A DNA stretch of 64,000 bases, from the NCBI GenBank assembly GCA_964391865.1, contig CAYMNQ010000004.1:310001-374000 (forward strand), given 5' to 3'. The position numbers and the translations under genes were made by a program. The DNA is from DASZQL01 sp964391865 (GTDB taxonomy: Bacteria; Planctomycetota; Phycisphaerae; Phycisphaerales; UBA1924). Shown here piece after piece: positions 53,167 to 61,936 of this stretch; positions within the stretch are counted from its first letter, which is position 1; the number at the start of each line of letters is the position of its first letter. A model generated the notes under the pieces. The model saw only the letters and a program-made list of their open reading frames with translations, searched no databases and was not told where the DNA came from.

Positions 53167-53192
53167 AGATATAGATATATATATCGAGATTT
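53167..53192. promoter_or_regulatory. Candidate Rrf2 operator, site 1 (nos operon)
   Basis: A 26-bp A/T-rich imperfect palindrome matching site 3 at 20 of 26 positions by eye. Core: GATATATATATC with conserved flank GAGATTT. It covers the -10 box of the nos promoter. Confidence 0.7.
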
Positions 53193-53206
53193 ACAGCTCT
53201 CGTCAA
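53178..53206 (-). promoter_or_regulatory. Sigma-70-type promoter of the nos operon
   Basis: On the minus strand, -35 TTGACG (53206-53201), a 17-bp spacer and -10 TATATA (53183-53178) form a near-consensus promoter, the best in the window. The expected start is near 53171. The -10 and half the spacer lie inside the proposed operator, so strong intrinsic activity would be switched by a repressor. Confidence 0.8.
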
Positions 53207-53464
53207 CCCCTTTCTTGTGAAAAAAACTGGAATCGTGCTCTGTTCGATCAAAGCGGCGTATTTACGCCCAGCGGCAGCAATGGTCCGCTCCCGGAGCCCG
53301 CCCGGACGCCGCTCATTGCGCATGGAGGGCTCGAGCCATGCATTCGTCGTCGGGATCACCCCCCGGATCAAGATGGCCGCAGGGCGGCCGGTGCGAGTCG
53401 CCGCTGCCCGCCTCTTCGCCCTTGGACTGGCCGCGACTCGATCGGCCATCCTGCGCACGTTCGC

Positions 53465-54919
53465 TCACCCCACCGGCAACAGCGACTCGATCACGTCGCG
53501 GGCGTGGTACGACACCTGACCGGGCGCGATGAACTGCCGGAGACAATCGAGGTCGTTGCCCGCGGTGAGCAGCGGCGGCTCCGCGTACCCGTCGGCTCGC
53601 TGCTGCCCCAGGCCGATGTTCGCCACCAGCGCGTTGCACAAGCACTTGCGCCCGATGGTGTCCGCTGGATCTCCGCCCTTGCGGACGTAGTCCGCCACCG
53701 GCTCGCCCGGGCAACGGTAGCCCACGGTGCCGTCGGCCTTTCGGTACGCGCGGCGCAGATAGCCGAGGTCGCACAGCCGCGGACGCTGCGCGTACACGGC
53801 TTCGTCGGAAAGCGTGCCTTCCAGCGCTGCGACCTTAAAGGGAAAGCTGGTCGGCGATGCGGCGGGGTCGGTGAATACATCCCCCTCGCCGCGCAGCACA
53901 CGTTCTAGAAATCGTCGGCGCAGCGAAGGTTCAAGCCCTGATTCTTCGCAGAACGCAAACGCCGTCCCGACCTGCACACCATGCGCGCCCATGCCGAGGG
54001 CGGCGTTGAACCCTTCCCGCGTCGCGTACCCGCCCGCGAGCCAGAAAGGGACGCCCAGCGCCGCCATCTGCGTCATGTCCACGGCGTCGCGCTCGCCGTA
54101 GATCGGCTCGCCCCGATGGGAGAGTTGCTGGACGCCGCGCGGCGGCGCGTTGTGGCCGCCGGCGATGGGTGCTTCGACGACAAAGCCGTCGATGCCGCCC
54201 GGGGCCTTTTTCATGAGCGCGCGGGCGAGCGTCGCCGACGCGACGATCGCGAGGAATCGCGGGCGGCGAAGCGCCGGGGTGCGCGAGACCGACGACCCGG
54301 CCCAGAGCGCGGCCGGGTCGAATTCTTGCTCGTATCTCTCCGCGCCGGCGTACTGCACATCCAGCCCGATCGCGGCGCGCAGGCTCTGGCTGAGCCGGTC
54401 GAGTACGCCCGGAATGTCCCCCGGTATCCCAGCGCCCATGAGCACCACGTCGACGCCCGCGAGCATCGCCCCGTACAGGCTGGGCAGCGTCGGGAACTGG
54501 ATCTTGTGCAGATAGTTGATGCCCACCACCCCGGCGTGGCCCGCCTTGGCGAGGTACACTTCGACGAAGTTCGCCAGAATCAGCAACCACTTCCGCTCGG
54601 CTGTGAGCTTCACGCCCGGCAGCGACAGGAGCGGGTATGGCGGACCCTCATCCGGAGCTGCGGCTGTTTCCGCCGGCGGCGACGGTCGGAAGTAGCGATC
54701 GAGCACCCGCTCCGCGATCTCCGGCACGGGGAACGCGGCCATCGCGCGGCGCACGTCGCCGCCGGGATCGCCAACCCACAGCCGACGAATAAGAATCGAA
54801 TCGAGGGCGGTACCCGACACGACCCCGAGTTGTCCGAGCGAGGACACCTCGCGGGCGAGTTTCGACCCGGATACCCCCGCGCCCATCCCGCCTTGAATCA
54901 ACCGTGGCAGCGTCAGCAA
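53465..54919 (-). CDS. Nitronate monooxygenase-family protein
   Basis: A 484-residue FMN-dependent TIM-barrel protein of the nitronate monooxygenase/2-nitropropane dioxygenase family. LPRLIQGGMGAGVSG is the conserved first strand. GFVVEAPIAGGHNAPPRG carries the catalytic-type His region, and MGAHGVQVGTAFAFCEESG and the Cys-rich RKCLCNALVANIGLGQ follow. This long Cys-containing subfamily is of unknown substrate. TTG at 54919 is chosen: GGAG lies 6 nt upstream and the sequence then begins as in the family. ATG at 55012 lies inside the operator and is rejected. Regulation with nos suggests a role in N-oxide or nitro-compound stress. Confidence 0.8.
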   Translation of the reverse strand: MLTLPRLIQGGMGAGVSGSKLAREVSSLGQLGVVSGTALDSILIRRLWVGDPGGDVRRAMAAFPVPEIAERVLDRYFRPSPPAETAAAPDEGPPYPLLSLPGVKLTAERKWLLILANFVEVYLAKAGHAGVVGINYLHKIQFPTLPSLYGAMLAGVDVVLMGAGIPGDIPGVLDRLSQSLRAAIGLDVQYAGAERYEQEFDPAALWAGSSVSRTPALRRPRFLAIVASATLARALMKKAPGGIDGFVVEAPIAGGHNAPPRGVQQLSHRGEPIYGERDAVDMTQMAALGVPFWLAGGYATREGFNAALGMGAHGVQVGTAFAFCEESGLEPSLRRRFLERVLRGEGDVFTDPAASPTSFPFKVAALEGTLSDEAVYAQRPRLCDLGYLRRAYRKADGTVGYRCPGEPVADYVRKGGDPADTIGRKCLCNALVANIGLGQQRADGYAEPPLLTAGNDLDCLRQFIAPGQVSYHARDVIESLLPVG

Positions 54920-54990
54920 GCGTCGCTCCGATCTGTAAGCACTCGAGTGCCGCAGGCGTCGCGTGCTCTTCGTGCGCGACGTCGGTCGTT

Positions 54991-55016
54991 GATGATAGAC
55001 AGAACTATCCATATAT
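54991..55016. promoter_or_regulatory. Candidate Rrf2 operator, site 2 (nitronate-monooxygenase-like gene)
   Basis: Read on the minus strand it contains TATGGATAGTTCTGTC, matching site 3 at 18 of 26 positions, with inverted arms GATAG/CTATC. It overlaps the predicted -10 of the leftward promoter. Confidence 0.6.
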
Positions 55017-55383
55017 GCTGCCGAGGTGGACCCGTCATCGGGCGGCGCGGGCAGCGACGGGCACCGCGAGTGGTCCGAGCTGCATCTCAGCGCGCGCTGA
55101 AACGCGGCGCGGCTGCCTTTATTGAAACGCGAAGCCGAGCAAGGGACCGTTGCCCGAGCCTATCGAACCCGCGGAGTTTCTCGCGAATGCACGCAAAATA
55201 CGCCGAGTTTGATCCGCACCGCAGACGGCGCTCGGGCACACGGCGGGGACGGGTGGGGCAGGCGTCCATCGCGGGCGAGCTGTCTGGACAGGGAAAGCCG
55301 TAATCGCGCGCGGGATTCGACGGTGCGTCTTTCGACTTTCTTGGGAATTCTGCTTGCCGCTGAGAAGAACTCGTGTATCGTGC

Positions 55384-55409
55384 AAATATGGATATTTCTA
55401 TCCAGATTT
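55384..55409. promoter_or_regulatory. Candidate Rrf2 operator, site 3 (penta-haem cytochrome)
   Basis: The best palindrome of the three: AAAT, one mismatch, then TGGATA-TTTC-TATCCA, one mismatch, ATTT. It lies 29 bp before the start codon and directly after the proposed -10. Confidence 0.72.
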
Positions 55410-55437
55410 GAATACCGCATACCCCGCGAGATGCTTT

Positions 55438-57276
55438 ATGCAGAACACCCGCGTTGCGTGGATCGCCGGAACCGTCGTGATTGTTGGCGGCGCGGTCGGC
55501 GCTGCTCTGGTTCCGACCACCATCTTCGACTTCCACCTGCCGGGCACTCAGATCGGTGATGCATCCACCGATCAGATCATGACGAGCACGAACTGCATGC
55601 TGTGCCACAGCAGCGACCCGGGGCAGCCGGGCGCGCCCGCCCCGTTCAGCGCGTGGCGTGGGAGCCTGATGGCGCAGGCCGGGCGTGATCCTCTGTTCTA
55701 TGCGCAGATGACGACCGCGAATCAGGACGTTGCGAACGTCGGGTACTTCTGCATGCGGTGCCACATGCCGAACAGCTTCGTCACCGGGCACGCGTACCAG
55801 GCGGACGGCTCGACGCTCGATGACACGGATCGCGATGGCGTGTCGTGCCACTTCTGCCACAGCATGGTGGACCCGATTTACAAGCCGGGGATCAGCCCGC
55901 CGGAAGATCAGGCGGTGCTCGCGGCGCTCACGGACGTGCCGGCGTACTACGGCAACGCGATGTTCGTGCTCGATCCGTCGGGCTTGCGGCGCGGGCCGCG
56001 GCAGGACTCGTTCCCGCCGCACGATCTCGTGTACTCGCCCTTCCACAACTCCAGTGATATGTGCGGCACCTGCCACGACGTCGGCAACGTCTGCGTTGAC
56101 CGCCGACCGGACGGGACGTACGGCTACAACCTGCTGGATCAACCGACGCCCGATACCAATCTCGCGCACCAGTTTCCCCTCGAACGCACGTACACCGAGT
56201 GGAAGTTGAGCGCGTTCGCCGACGGCGGGGTCGATATGGGTGGGCGGTTCGGCGGCGTGGGCGGGCCGGTCGTCTCGACGTGTCAGGATTGCCACATGCC
56301 GAAGGAAGCCGGGCAGCCCTGCTATTTCGGGCCCGAGCGCGCGGATATGGCCGTCCACGAGTTCGCCGGCGCGGCGGCGCAGGTGCTGGACCTCATCGGG
56401 TATGTGTACGCGACCGATCCGGGCGTCGACCCGGAGGCGCTCGCCGTCGGGCGCGCCCGCGCGGTGTCGATGCTCGAGCGCGCCGCGACGCTGGAATCTC
56501 AGCAGCAGGGCGGCAGTCTGGGCGTGCGCGTCATCAACGAATCCGGGCACAAGTTGCCAACGGGGCATATCGAGGGGCGGCGGGTGTGGGTGAACGTGAA
56601 GTTCCTCGACGCGAAAGGAGCGGTGATCGCCGAGCGCGGCGGGTACAACGCCGCAACCGCCGATCTCGATGAAGCCTCGACGACCATCTTCGAGATGCAT
56701 GTGGGGCTTACTCCCGCGGCGGCCGGGGCGACGGGCCTCCCCGCCGGACGCACGGGACACATGGCGCTCGCGGACACGATCGTGAAGGACACCCGCATCC
56801 CACCGCGCGGCTGGTCGAACGCGGCGTATGAAGCGGGCGGCGCTCCCGCGGTCGGCGCGGTCTATCCCGACGGGCAGCACTGGGCCGATCTCGACTATTC
56901 AATCGCGCCGGGCACGGTCGCGGTCGAAGTCAACTTGTACTACCAGAACACGCCGAAGTTCTATATCGAAGAACTGCGCCACGCGAACCACACCGACAAC
57001 TGGGGCGAGGTCCTGCACGACGCGTGGACGAATACCGGGAAGGGCGCGCCCATCCTCATGGCTTCGACGACCGCTCCCATTTTCCCGCAGCCGCCCGCTT
57101 GTGCCGGTGATGCGAACGGCGACGGCACGGTGGGGCTCGCGGATATCGCGGCAGCGATGCAGCACTGGAACGAGACCGGCGGCTTTGCGCTCGTCGGTGA
57201 CGTGACGTCGGATGGCATGGTCGGGCTTGCCGACGTGGCCGAGATCATCTTCCACTGGGGAGAGATCTGCCGATGA
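55438..57276 (+). CDS. Penta-haem cytochrome c with dockerin-like tail
   Basis: A 612-residue exported protein with an N-terminal hydrophobic helix at 6-27. Five CxxCH haem motifs are at 53-57, 104-108, 136-140, 208-212 and 281-285, in the style of NrfA/HAO-related multihaem proteins. A beta-rich region (about 330-540) includes INESGHKLPTGHIEGRRVW. The last 59 residues hold two dockerin-type EF-hand repeats, GDANGDGTVGLADI and GDVTSDGMVGLADV, common on planctomycete secreted proteins. ATG at 55438 is chosen; upstream codons in frame lie within the operator. Its substrate is unknown; an N-oxide is suggested by co-regulation only. Confidence 0.85.
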   Translation: MQNTRVAWIAGTVVIVGGAVGAALVPTTIFDFHLPGTQIGDASTDQIMTSTNCMLCHSSDPGQPGAPAPFSAWRGSLMAQAGRDPLFYAQMTTANQDVANVGYFCMRCHMPNSFVTGHAYQADGSTLDDTDRDGVSCHFCHSMVDPIYKPGISPPEDQAVLAALTDVPAYYGNAMFVLDPSGLRRGPRQDSFPPHDLVYSPFHNSSDMCGTCHDVGNVCVDRRPDGTYGYNLLDQPTPDTNLAHQFPLERTYTEWKLSAFADGGVDMGGRFGGVGGPVVSTCQDCHMPKEAGQPCYFGPERADMAVHEFAGAAAQVLDLIGYVYATDPGVDPEALAVGRARAVSMLERAATLESQQQGGSLGVRVINESGHKLPTGHIEGRRVWVNVKFLDAKGAVIAERGGYNAATADLDEASTTIFEMHVGLTPAAAGATGLPAGRTGHMALADTIVKDTRIPPRGWSNAAYEAGGAPAVGAVYPDGQHWADLDYSIAPGTVAVEVNLYYQNTPKFYIEELRHANHTDNWGEVLHDAWTNTGKGAPILMASTTAPIFPQPPACAGDANGDGTVGLADIAAAMQHWNETGGFALVGDVTSDGMVGLADVAEIIFHWGEICR

Positions 57277-57365
57277 GGCGTCAGCCGATCTGAGCGTGAA
57301 GTTCGAGAAGCACGCCGGCGCGCCCGCATCAAGGATCGATGCAGCCGGTGATCCAAACGGCCGGG

Positions 57366-58052
57366 CTACGGGCTCAGCCTCTCGGAGCGCCAGACAATCG
57401 CGTTCCCATCGCCATCGCGGTGCCAGCGAACCCGATCGTGCAGCCGTCCCTGCCGGGCGCTCCAGAGCTCCAGCGATGTGATGTGCAACCGGTAGCCTCC
57501 CCAGTGGGCCGGCCGGTCGAGTGAGCCGGTGAGAGCCGCGCGGCGTGCGACGGCGATCGCCGCGGAAACAAGCGTCTGGCGAGAGTTGATGGGCGTGCTC
57601 TGGCGGCTCGCGTGCGCACCGATGCGGGAAATCATCGGCCGCGAGCGGTAGTACTCGTCGCTCTCGGCCGGCGGGACACGCTGGACGGAACCATCAATCC
57701 TGGCCTGTCGCTTGGCATGCGGCCAGTGAAAGACGCAGGCTGCACGCGGATTCGCTCCGAGCTCCTGCGCCTTGCGGCTTTCGTAGTTCGAATAGAACAC
57801 GAGAGCCGGCGGGCTGATCTCGATCGACTTGCACAGAACGATGCGCGCGGATGGGATGCCGCCCGGCGTCGCCGTGGCAAGCGTCATCGCGTTGAAGTCG
57901 TCGTACGTGCCACTGGCGCGCGCTTCGTTGAACCAATTCAGCAGCAGCGGCATCGGGTCCGTCGGCGGCGGGTCGGGAAGGTCGTGGCATTCCAGCAGAC
58001 GAGTCAGCACGCCGAGAACGCTGCCATACTCCTTCGAGGGTTCGGTGGTCAT
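57366..58052 (-). CDS. pdxH: Pyridoxamine 5'-phosphate oxidase
   Basis: A 228-residue FMN enzyme making pyridoxal 5'-phosphate. It shows NAMTLATATPGGIPSARIVLCKSI, FYSNYESRKAQELGANPRAACVFHW and the substrate-binding RIDGSVQRVP. The C-terminal block is HWGGYRLHITSLELWSARQGRLHDRVRW, ending in SERLSP (RLxP is usual). Length and motifs are intact. It is convergent with the cytochrome gene and looks like a core gene stranded inside the island, or an extra copy carried by it. Confidence 0.93.
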   Translation of the reverse strand: MTTEPSKEYGSVLGVLTRLLECHDLPDPPPTDPMPLLLNWFNEARASGTYDDFNAMTLATATPGGIPSARIVLCKSIEISPPALVFYSNYESRKAQELGANPRAACVFHWPHAKRQARIDGSVQRVPPAESDEYYRSRPMISRIGAHASRQSTPINSRQTLVSAAIAVARRAALTGSLDRPAHWGGYRLHITSLELWSARQGRLHDRVRWHRDGDGNAIVWRSERLSP

Positions 58053-59195
58053 GGCGAACTGGCTCCCGTGAGATTCCTTCGATCGCAGACAGCGGCTAAA
58101 GGTTGAACCGGCTCAGTGATTGGCGCGAAGTCCGCGAGTTCACATGCGATCACGACGTCGACCGCTGTTCCCAGTCGCGTTCCACGCGTTGATCCACCGC
58201 CGTGGATGGACGACCTGCCCGCCCGGCCACGGACAGATGAGCCTCGCATTTCGAAACCCGTCGCTTGCACTGTATATGAGTTTATTGGTGTGGCGGGCGC
58301 GTCTGCTGGTGATTGATCGCACACTCTCGGGCGCGTTGCGACTCGCCGCCTGCCAGCATCGCTCCAAATCGCAGTGCGGCCTCGCCTGCATTGCTGTCAC
58401 GCCGCAACGCGGTAGAAGTTCCTGAGCACGCCGCCGAGACTTCGCCGACAGCGCACCGAGCCGAGGATCAACCCCGGCGCGGTACCGGCGACTTCAGACA
58501 CCGGTCCCGCGCCCAACCCGCCGTCACGCCCGCGCCGTCATCTGAATCCAAGCTCACGTTCGAAGCAGACTTCAACCCTCGCGCCGCGACCCGACTCAAA
58601 GGCGTCGATGGCGGTGCCCTCGATCCGGGTGACGCGTTCGGCGCCCTGCTGTCCGCGGCGCCAGCCGCCCCCAAGCCCGGCGCCTGCCCAGCCACGGCTC
58701 CGCTCGGCGTACCGAACCCCGGCGATGATTGCGGCCGCTTGTGGTTGTAGGGTTGAGCACACGCATGAACCGCTGGAACGCCGATACCACCAGCGCAACG
58801 TAGATGGAGATGCCACCGCCGCCAACCCGGCTGACACGCGAAAGAATGCAGATCCACCGCCCCCCGGACGAAGGACTGGAACCCTGCTGGGAACGCGGGA
58901 CGCGGGCCACGCATTCAAACCGGCGGACGAAGCAGAATCCGATTCTCGGCAACGCACCCGAACAGAAGTGCGCCGTCTGCGCGGCGAACCGAACAGGCCC
59001 GCAGGTTCCGCCGAAGCCTTCTTACACCCCCGAAACCCCGTGTCACCCCTCCGCAGGGGCGACACGACATAAACAATTGTCAATAAGGGACTTACGGGCA
59101 GATGACACCCGCCCAAAGGTGACAAAACCGCCACATTTTCGGACACCGGCGCTGCCTCCGTTCTAGGCCGCACTACCTATCCGCCTCACCACCCC
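58053..59195. other. 1.1-kb region without a convincing gene, left of recombinase module 2
   Basis: Open frames here are short or biased and show no family pattern on either strand. An 11-bp hairpin with one mismatch (GTGTCACCCCT/AGGGGCGACAC, 59040-59065) lies 130 bp before the module boundary, and an A/T-rich patch follows at 59066-59090. It may be decayed sequence or a non-coding landing site. Confidence 0.5.
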
Positions 59196-59504
59196 GCTTC
59201 CGCTTGAGACTCGGCCCAATCGGGTCTCAGGCTTTCCCTTGAATCGCGAGAATTTGCCGACGTGTGCGCGATCGGCGCGAGCCGAGAGGCGGCGAGTCTC
59301 TGAACTCGCGACCGTTCCGGCCCGACATGGCCTCCGGGTCTCTCGGCGCGATTTCGGGAGTGTCCTTTTGAGCAGGGCTTGCTCACGCGCGCGGCTCCGA
59401 TTCATCGCCGAGCACTTCCGTGCCTTCGATCGCGTTTCAAACGCCCTTCGACGAGCGTTTGAAGGCGCGTTGAGGCCCGCTCATCGCGCATGACCGTTGT
59501 GCGC

Positions 59505-61337
59505 TCAATCGACCTGGTCCATGCCCACGAGCGCCTCCTGCATCCTCCAGTCGATGTGACGGGCCGCCGCGAGAAGGTCCTTGAGCGTGATGCGGACCGA
59601 GAGCCCGCCGGTGAGCGCCGCCTTCACGATCGATGGCGACAAGCGCGTCAGGGGGAGCAGCAGCTTGAGCCGCGAGAGCGCGACGCGGCGCTGCTTCGCC
59701 ACCTCGCGCAGTGGGATGCCCTTCTTCATGAGCTGCTCCCTGACCGCGTACGCCAGGCCGACGGCGCGCACGAGATGCTCGCGCGGCCCCGCGGTCGATC
59801 CCGGCACCCGGCCGATGCAGAGGTCCTTCCCGTCGGGCCCGAGAAGAAGCCGCCGCCCGTCGTGGCGCTTGATCTGGATGGCGATCACGAGCGCCACCAC
59901 CGAACCCCGCTCCTCGACCCCCGGCGTGAAGCGGCGGGCGTGGCCGCTCGGCGGGTTCGCTCGATGATCGCCATCTGAACGATGAGTCGCCCGCGGCGGC
60001 ATGCTGCACGCGCCCGACGTCTTCATTGCCTCGACGCCGCTCCGGATGAGTTCGATCACGACCCGCTCGGGGGCGATCTCCACGCGCTGGATCAGCTCGC
60101 GCAGGCGCTGATCGCGTTCTGCCGGCTCCAGCGACCCCAGGTCGATGCCGTGCGCGGCCCCGAGATGACCGATCACCGCCGCGCGGACCAGATCGTCGAC
60201 CATCCCCGCGTTCAGCGACCTGATCGGGCAGGAGGCGTACCCGAGCTTGATCGCCTTCTGGCTCACGTAGTACCGCTGCGGCCGAACCTCGCCGTCACCG
60301 CCCCGGGCCGGTCTCGGACGCTGGGTCGAGCCGGGGCTCATGGCGTGCCCCTCGAAGGTCCGGATCTTGCCCTTGAGCAGATGCGTGTGCGTCCATCGCC
60401 GGTCGTCCGAGCGCTGCGCCTTGACCATCTTCGCCTGAACTCGGTCCCACAGCGCACGGTCGATGATCGCCTCATGACGGCCGTCATGCACCTCGGTGAC
60501 GACGGGAGCGCGCGCTGTGCCGACGCCCGCCCCAGCGAGCCGCCGGGTGTGGGTGATCTTGCCGATGTAGATGGGGTTGTTCAGCGCTTTGTAGAGGAAG
60601 CCGGTGCTGATGGATCGGCCGCCCCGGGTTCTGCCGCTCCGGCTCGTCGATCGCCTCGTCGTGTGCCCGGCTGCGCTGAGGCGCGCGGCGAGTTGCACCA
60701 GCGAGCCGAGCTCCACGTACCCCTCGAAGATGGCGCGGACGACGCGCGCTTCCTCGGGCACGATGAGCAGCGTCCGCTCGGCAGCGCCCTTCTCCCCCGC
60801 GCTGGGACGCCGGTAGCCGAAGGGCGGCTGGCCGGTGACGAAGATGCCCTTCCTGAAGGTGGCCGCGAGCTTGTCCCTGATACGCTCACCCGCCACCTCG
60901 CGCTCGAACTGGGCGAAGGAGAGGAGCATGTTCAGCGTCAGCCGTCCCATCGAGGTCGTCGTGTTGAACTGCTGCGTGACGGAGACGAAGGAGACCCCCT
61001 TCTCGTCGAAGAGCTGCATCAAGCGTGCGAAGTCGGCGAGCGAGCGCGAGAGCCGGTCCACCTTGTAGACCACCACGACATCGACCCGGCCGAGCGCGAT
61101 GTCATGGAGCAAGCGCTGCAGCCCGGGCCGATCGGTCGACCCCCCGGAGTAGCCGCCGTCATCGTAGTTGTCAGGGAGCGCCACCCAGCCCGCGTGCTTC
61201 TGGCTCCTGATGTAGTCGGAGCCCGCTTCGCGCTGGGCGTCGAGCGAGTTGAACGCCTGGTCCAGACCCTCCTCGCTCGACTTGCGGGTGTACACCGCGC
61301 AGCGGACCGGCCCGACCGGCGCGTGGTTATCCGTCAC
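59505..61337 (-). CDS. Large serine recombinase (copy 2)
   Basis: 610 residues, differing from copy 1 at about 14 positions, mostly conservative and concentrated after residue 370 (for example LREVVQ to LRELIQ and GVDAL to GVEAM). The catalytic Ser20 in YTRKSS, the E-helix and the recombinase domain are unchanged, so both copies should be active if expressed. GTG at 61337 with AGGAGG upstream and a GTGA overlap is conserved, supporting this start over ATG at 61385. Confidence 0.92.
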   Translation of the reverse strand: MTDNHAPVGPVRCAVYTRKSSEEGLDQAFNSLDAQREAGSDYIRSQKHAGWVALPDNYDDGGYSGGSTDRPGLQRLLHDIALGRVDVVVVYKVDRLSRSLADFARLMQLFDEKGVSFVSVTQQFNTTTSMGRLTLNMLLSFAQFEREVAGERIRDKLAATFRKGIFVTGQPPFGYRRPSAGEKGAAERTLLIVPEEARVVRAIFEGYVELGSLVQLAARLSAAGHTTRRSTSRSGRTRGGRSISTGFLYKALNNPIYIGKITHTRRLAGAGVGTARAPVVTEVHDGRHEAIIDRALWDRVQAKMVKAQRSDDRRWTHTHLLKGKIRTFEGHAMSPGSTQRPRPARGGDGEVRPQRYYVSQKAIKLGYASCPIRSLNAGMVDDLVRAAVIGHLGAAHGIDLGSLEPAERDQRLRELIQRVEIAPERVVIELIRSGVEAMKTSGACSMPPRATHRSDGDHRANPPSGHARRFTPGVEERGSVVALVIAIQIKRHDGRRLLLGPDGKDLCIGRVPGSTAGPREHLVRAVGLAYAVREQLMKKGIPLREVAKQRRVALSRLKLLLPLTRLSPSIVKAALTGGLSVRITLKDLLAAARHIDWRMQEALVGMDQVD

Positions 61338-61936
61338 GACTTGGTCCTCCTGCAGGTGATGCCGAAGAAGCGTGGGCCGCTCCACGTCACCCCTGTGATG
61401 AGCCGGGCGATGGCGCTGAGGCTGGTGTGCTCGCGGCCCGCAAAGCGGAATCGCTGCGCGTCGATCACCTCGACCTCATGGACGCGGCCGCGCCAGACCC
61501 GCACCAATCGCGAGCCCGGCATCAATTCGCCGATAAGCCGTCTCGACCGCTTTGACGGGGAGCCGCGACCGGGGCGGGATGACCGGGCCTTCGTTGAGCG
61601 CGAAGCCCCGCCCCCGCGAGAGACGGGCGCGGAATGCGCATCGTCCTCATGGGACGTGTCGGAGGGCGATGCCATCCTCCTCACCGCGGCCGCCAGCAGC
61701 CGGGCGGTCTCAGCGTCGAGACCGCCCAACGCTTGCTCCTGAATCCGCCACGACACTTCCCGCAGGAGCAGGCACTTGGGCGGCAACGGCGCTGCCCGCC
61801 CCGCGATTTCCGTCCACAGGACGCGAAGCTCGCCGAAGGAGCAGCGCGGCAGTGCGGCGAGTTCGATGCCGGATGCTGCGGACCACGCGGGTGACGGTAG
61901 TGCAGGCCTCGAGGGCGGCGATGCGCCGCGTCTCAT
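61334..61936 (-). CDS. DUF2924 protein (copy 2)
   Basis: 200 residues, like copy 1, with the same helical N-terminus and conserved C-terminal block (GSRLVRVWRGRVHEVEV, WSGPRFFG). The Ser/Arg linker (about 90-135) has changed most, for example RDRGS/GRGSPSKRSRR versus SRGSPSRRSTR, as expected for a flexible region. Overlaps with both neighbours are preserved. Accessory function to the recombinase is inferred. Confidence 0.85.
   Translation of the reverse strand: MRRGASPPSRPALPSPAWSAASGIELAALPRCSFGELRVLWTEIAGRAAPLPPKCLLLREVSWRIQEQALGGLDAETARLLAAAVRRMASPSDTSHEDDAHSAPVSRGGGASRSTKARSSRPGRGSPSKRSRRLIGELMPGSRLVRVWRGRVHEVEVIDAQRFRFAGREHTSLSAIARLITGVTWSGPRFFGITCRRTKS

Larger units (their letters stand above)
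53135..53464. other. Upstream region of the nos operon
   Basis: A 330-bp non-coding segment. Its left part carries the nos promoter and operator. The remainder (53210-53464) is GC-rich with no gene seen, and lies after the stop of the nitronate-monooxygenase-like gene, which is transcribed in the same direction. Confidence 0.6.
54920..55437. other. Divergent regulatory region between the nitronate-monooxygenase-like and penta-haem cytochrome genes
   Basis: A 518-bp segment without a convincing gene, containing an operator at each end. Leftward: a weak promoter with -35 ATGACG, 17-bp spacer and -10 TATATG near 55015. Rightward: TTGCCG (55354-55359), 16 bp, TATCGT (55376-55381). The middle is GC-rich and featureless. 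Confidence 0.55.

Noticed and set aside
55010..55012. ATG start for the nitronate-monooxygenase-like gene
   Set aside because: It lies within the proposed operator, has no ribosome site and adds 31 non-conserved residues; TTG at 54919 with GGAG fits better.
54991..55409. FNR/DNR-type site for the palindromes near the cytochrome genes
   Set aside because: The FNR/DNR consensus is TTGAT-N4-ATCAA; these sites have TGGATA-N4-TATCCA with a longer 26-bp symmetry, fitting an Rrf2-type dimer better.
58538..59173. Leftward 211-codon frame in the gap before module 2
   Set aside because: Low-complexity Ser/Arg/Gly content, overlapping equally long frames in other phases, no ribosome site and no recognisable domain.
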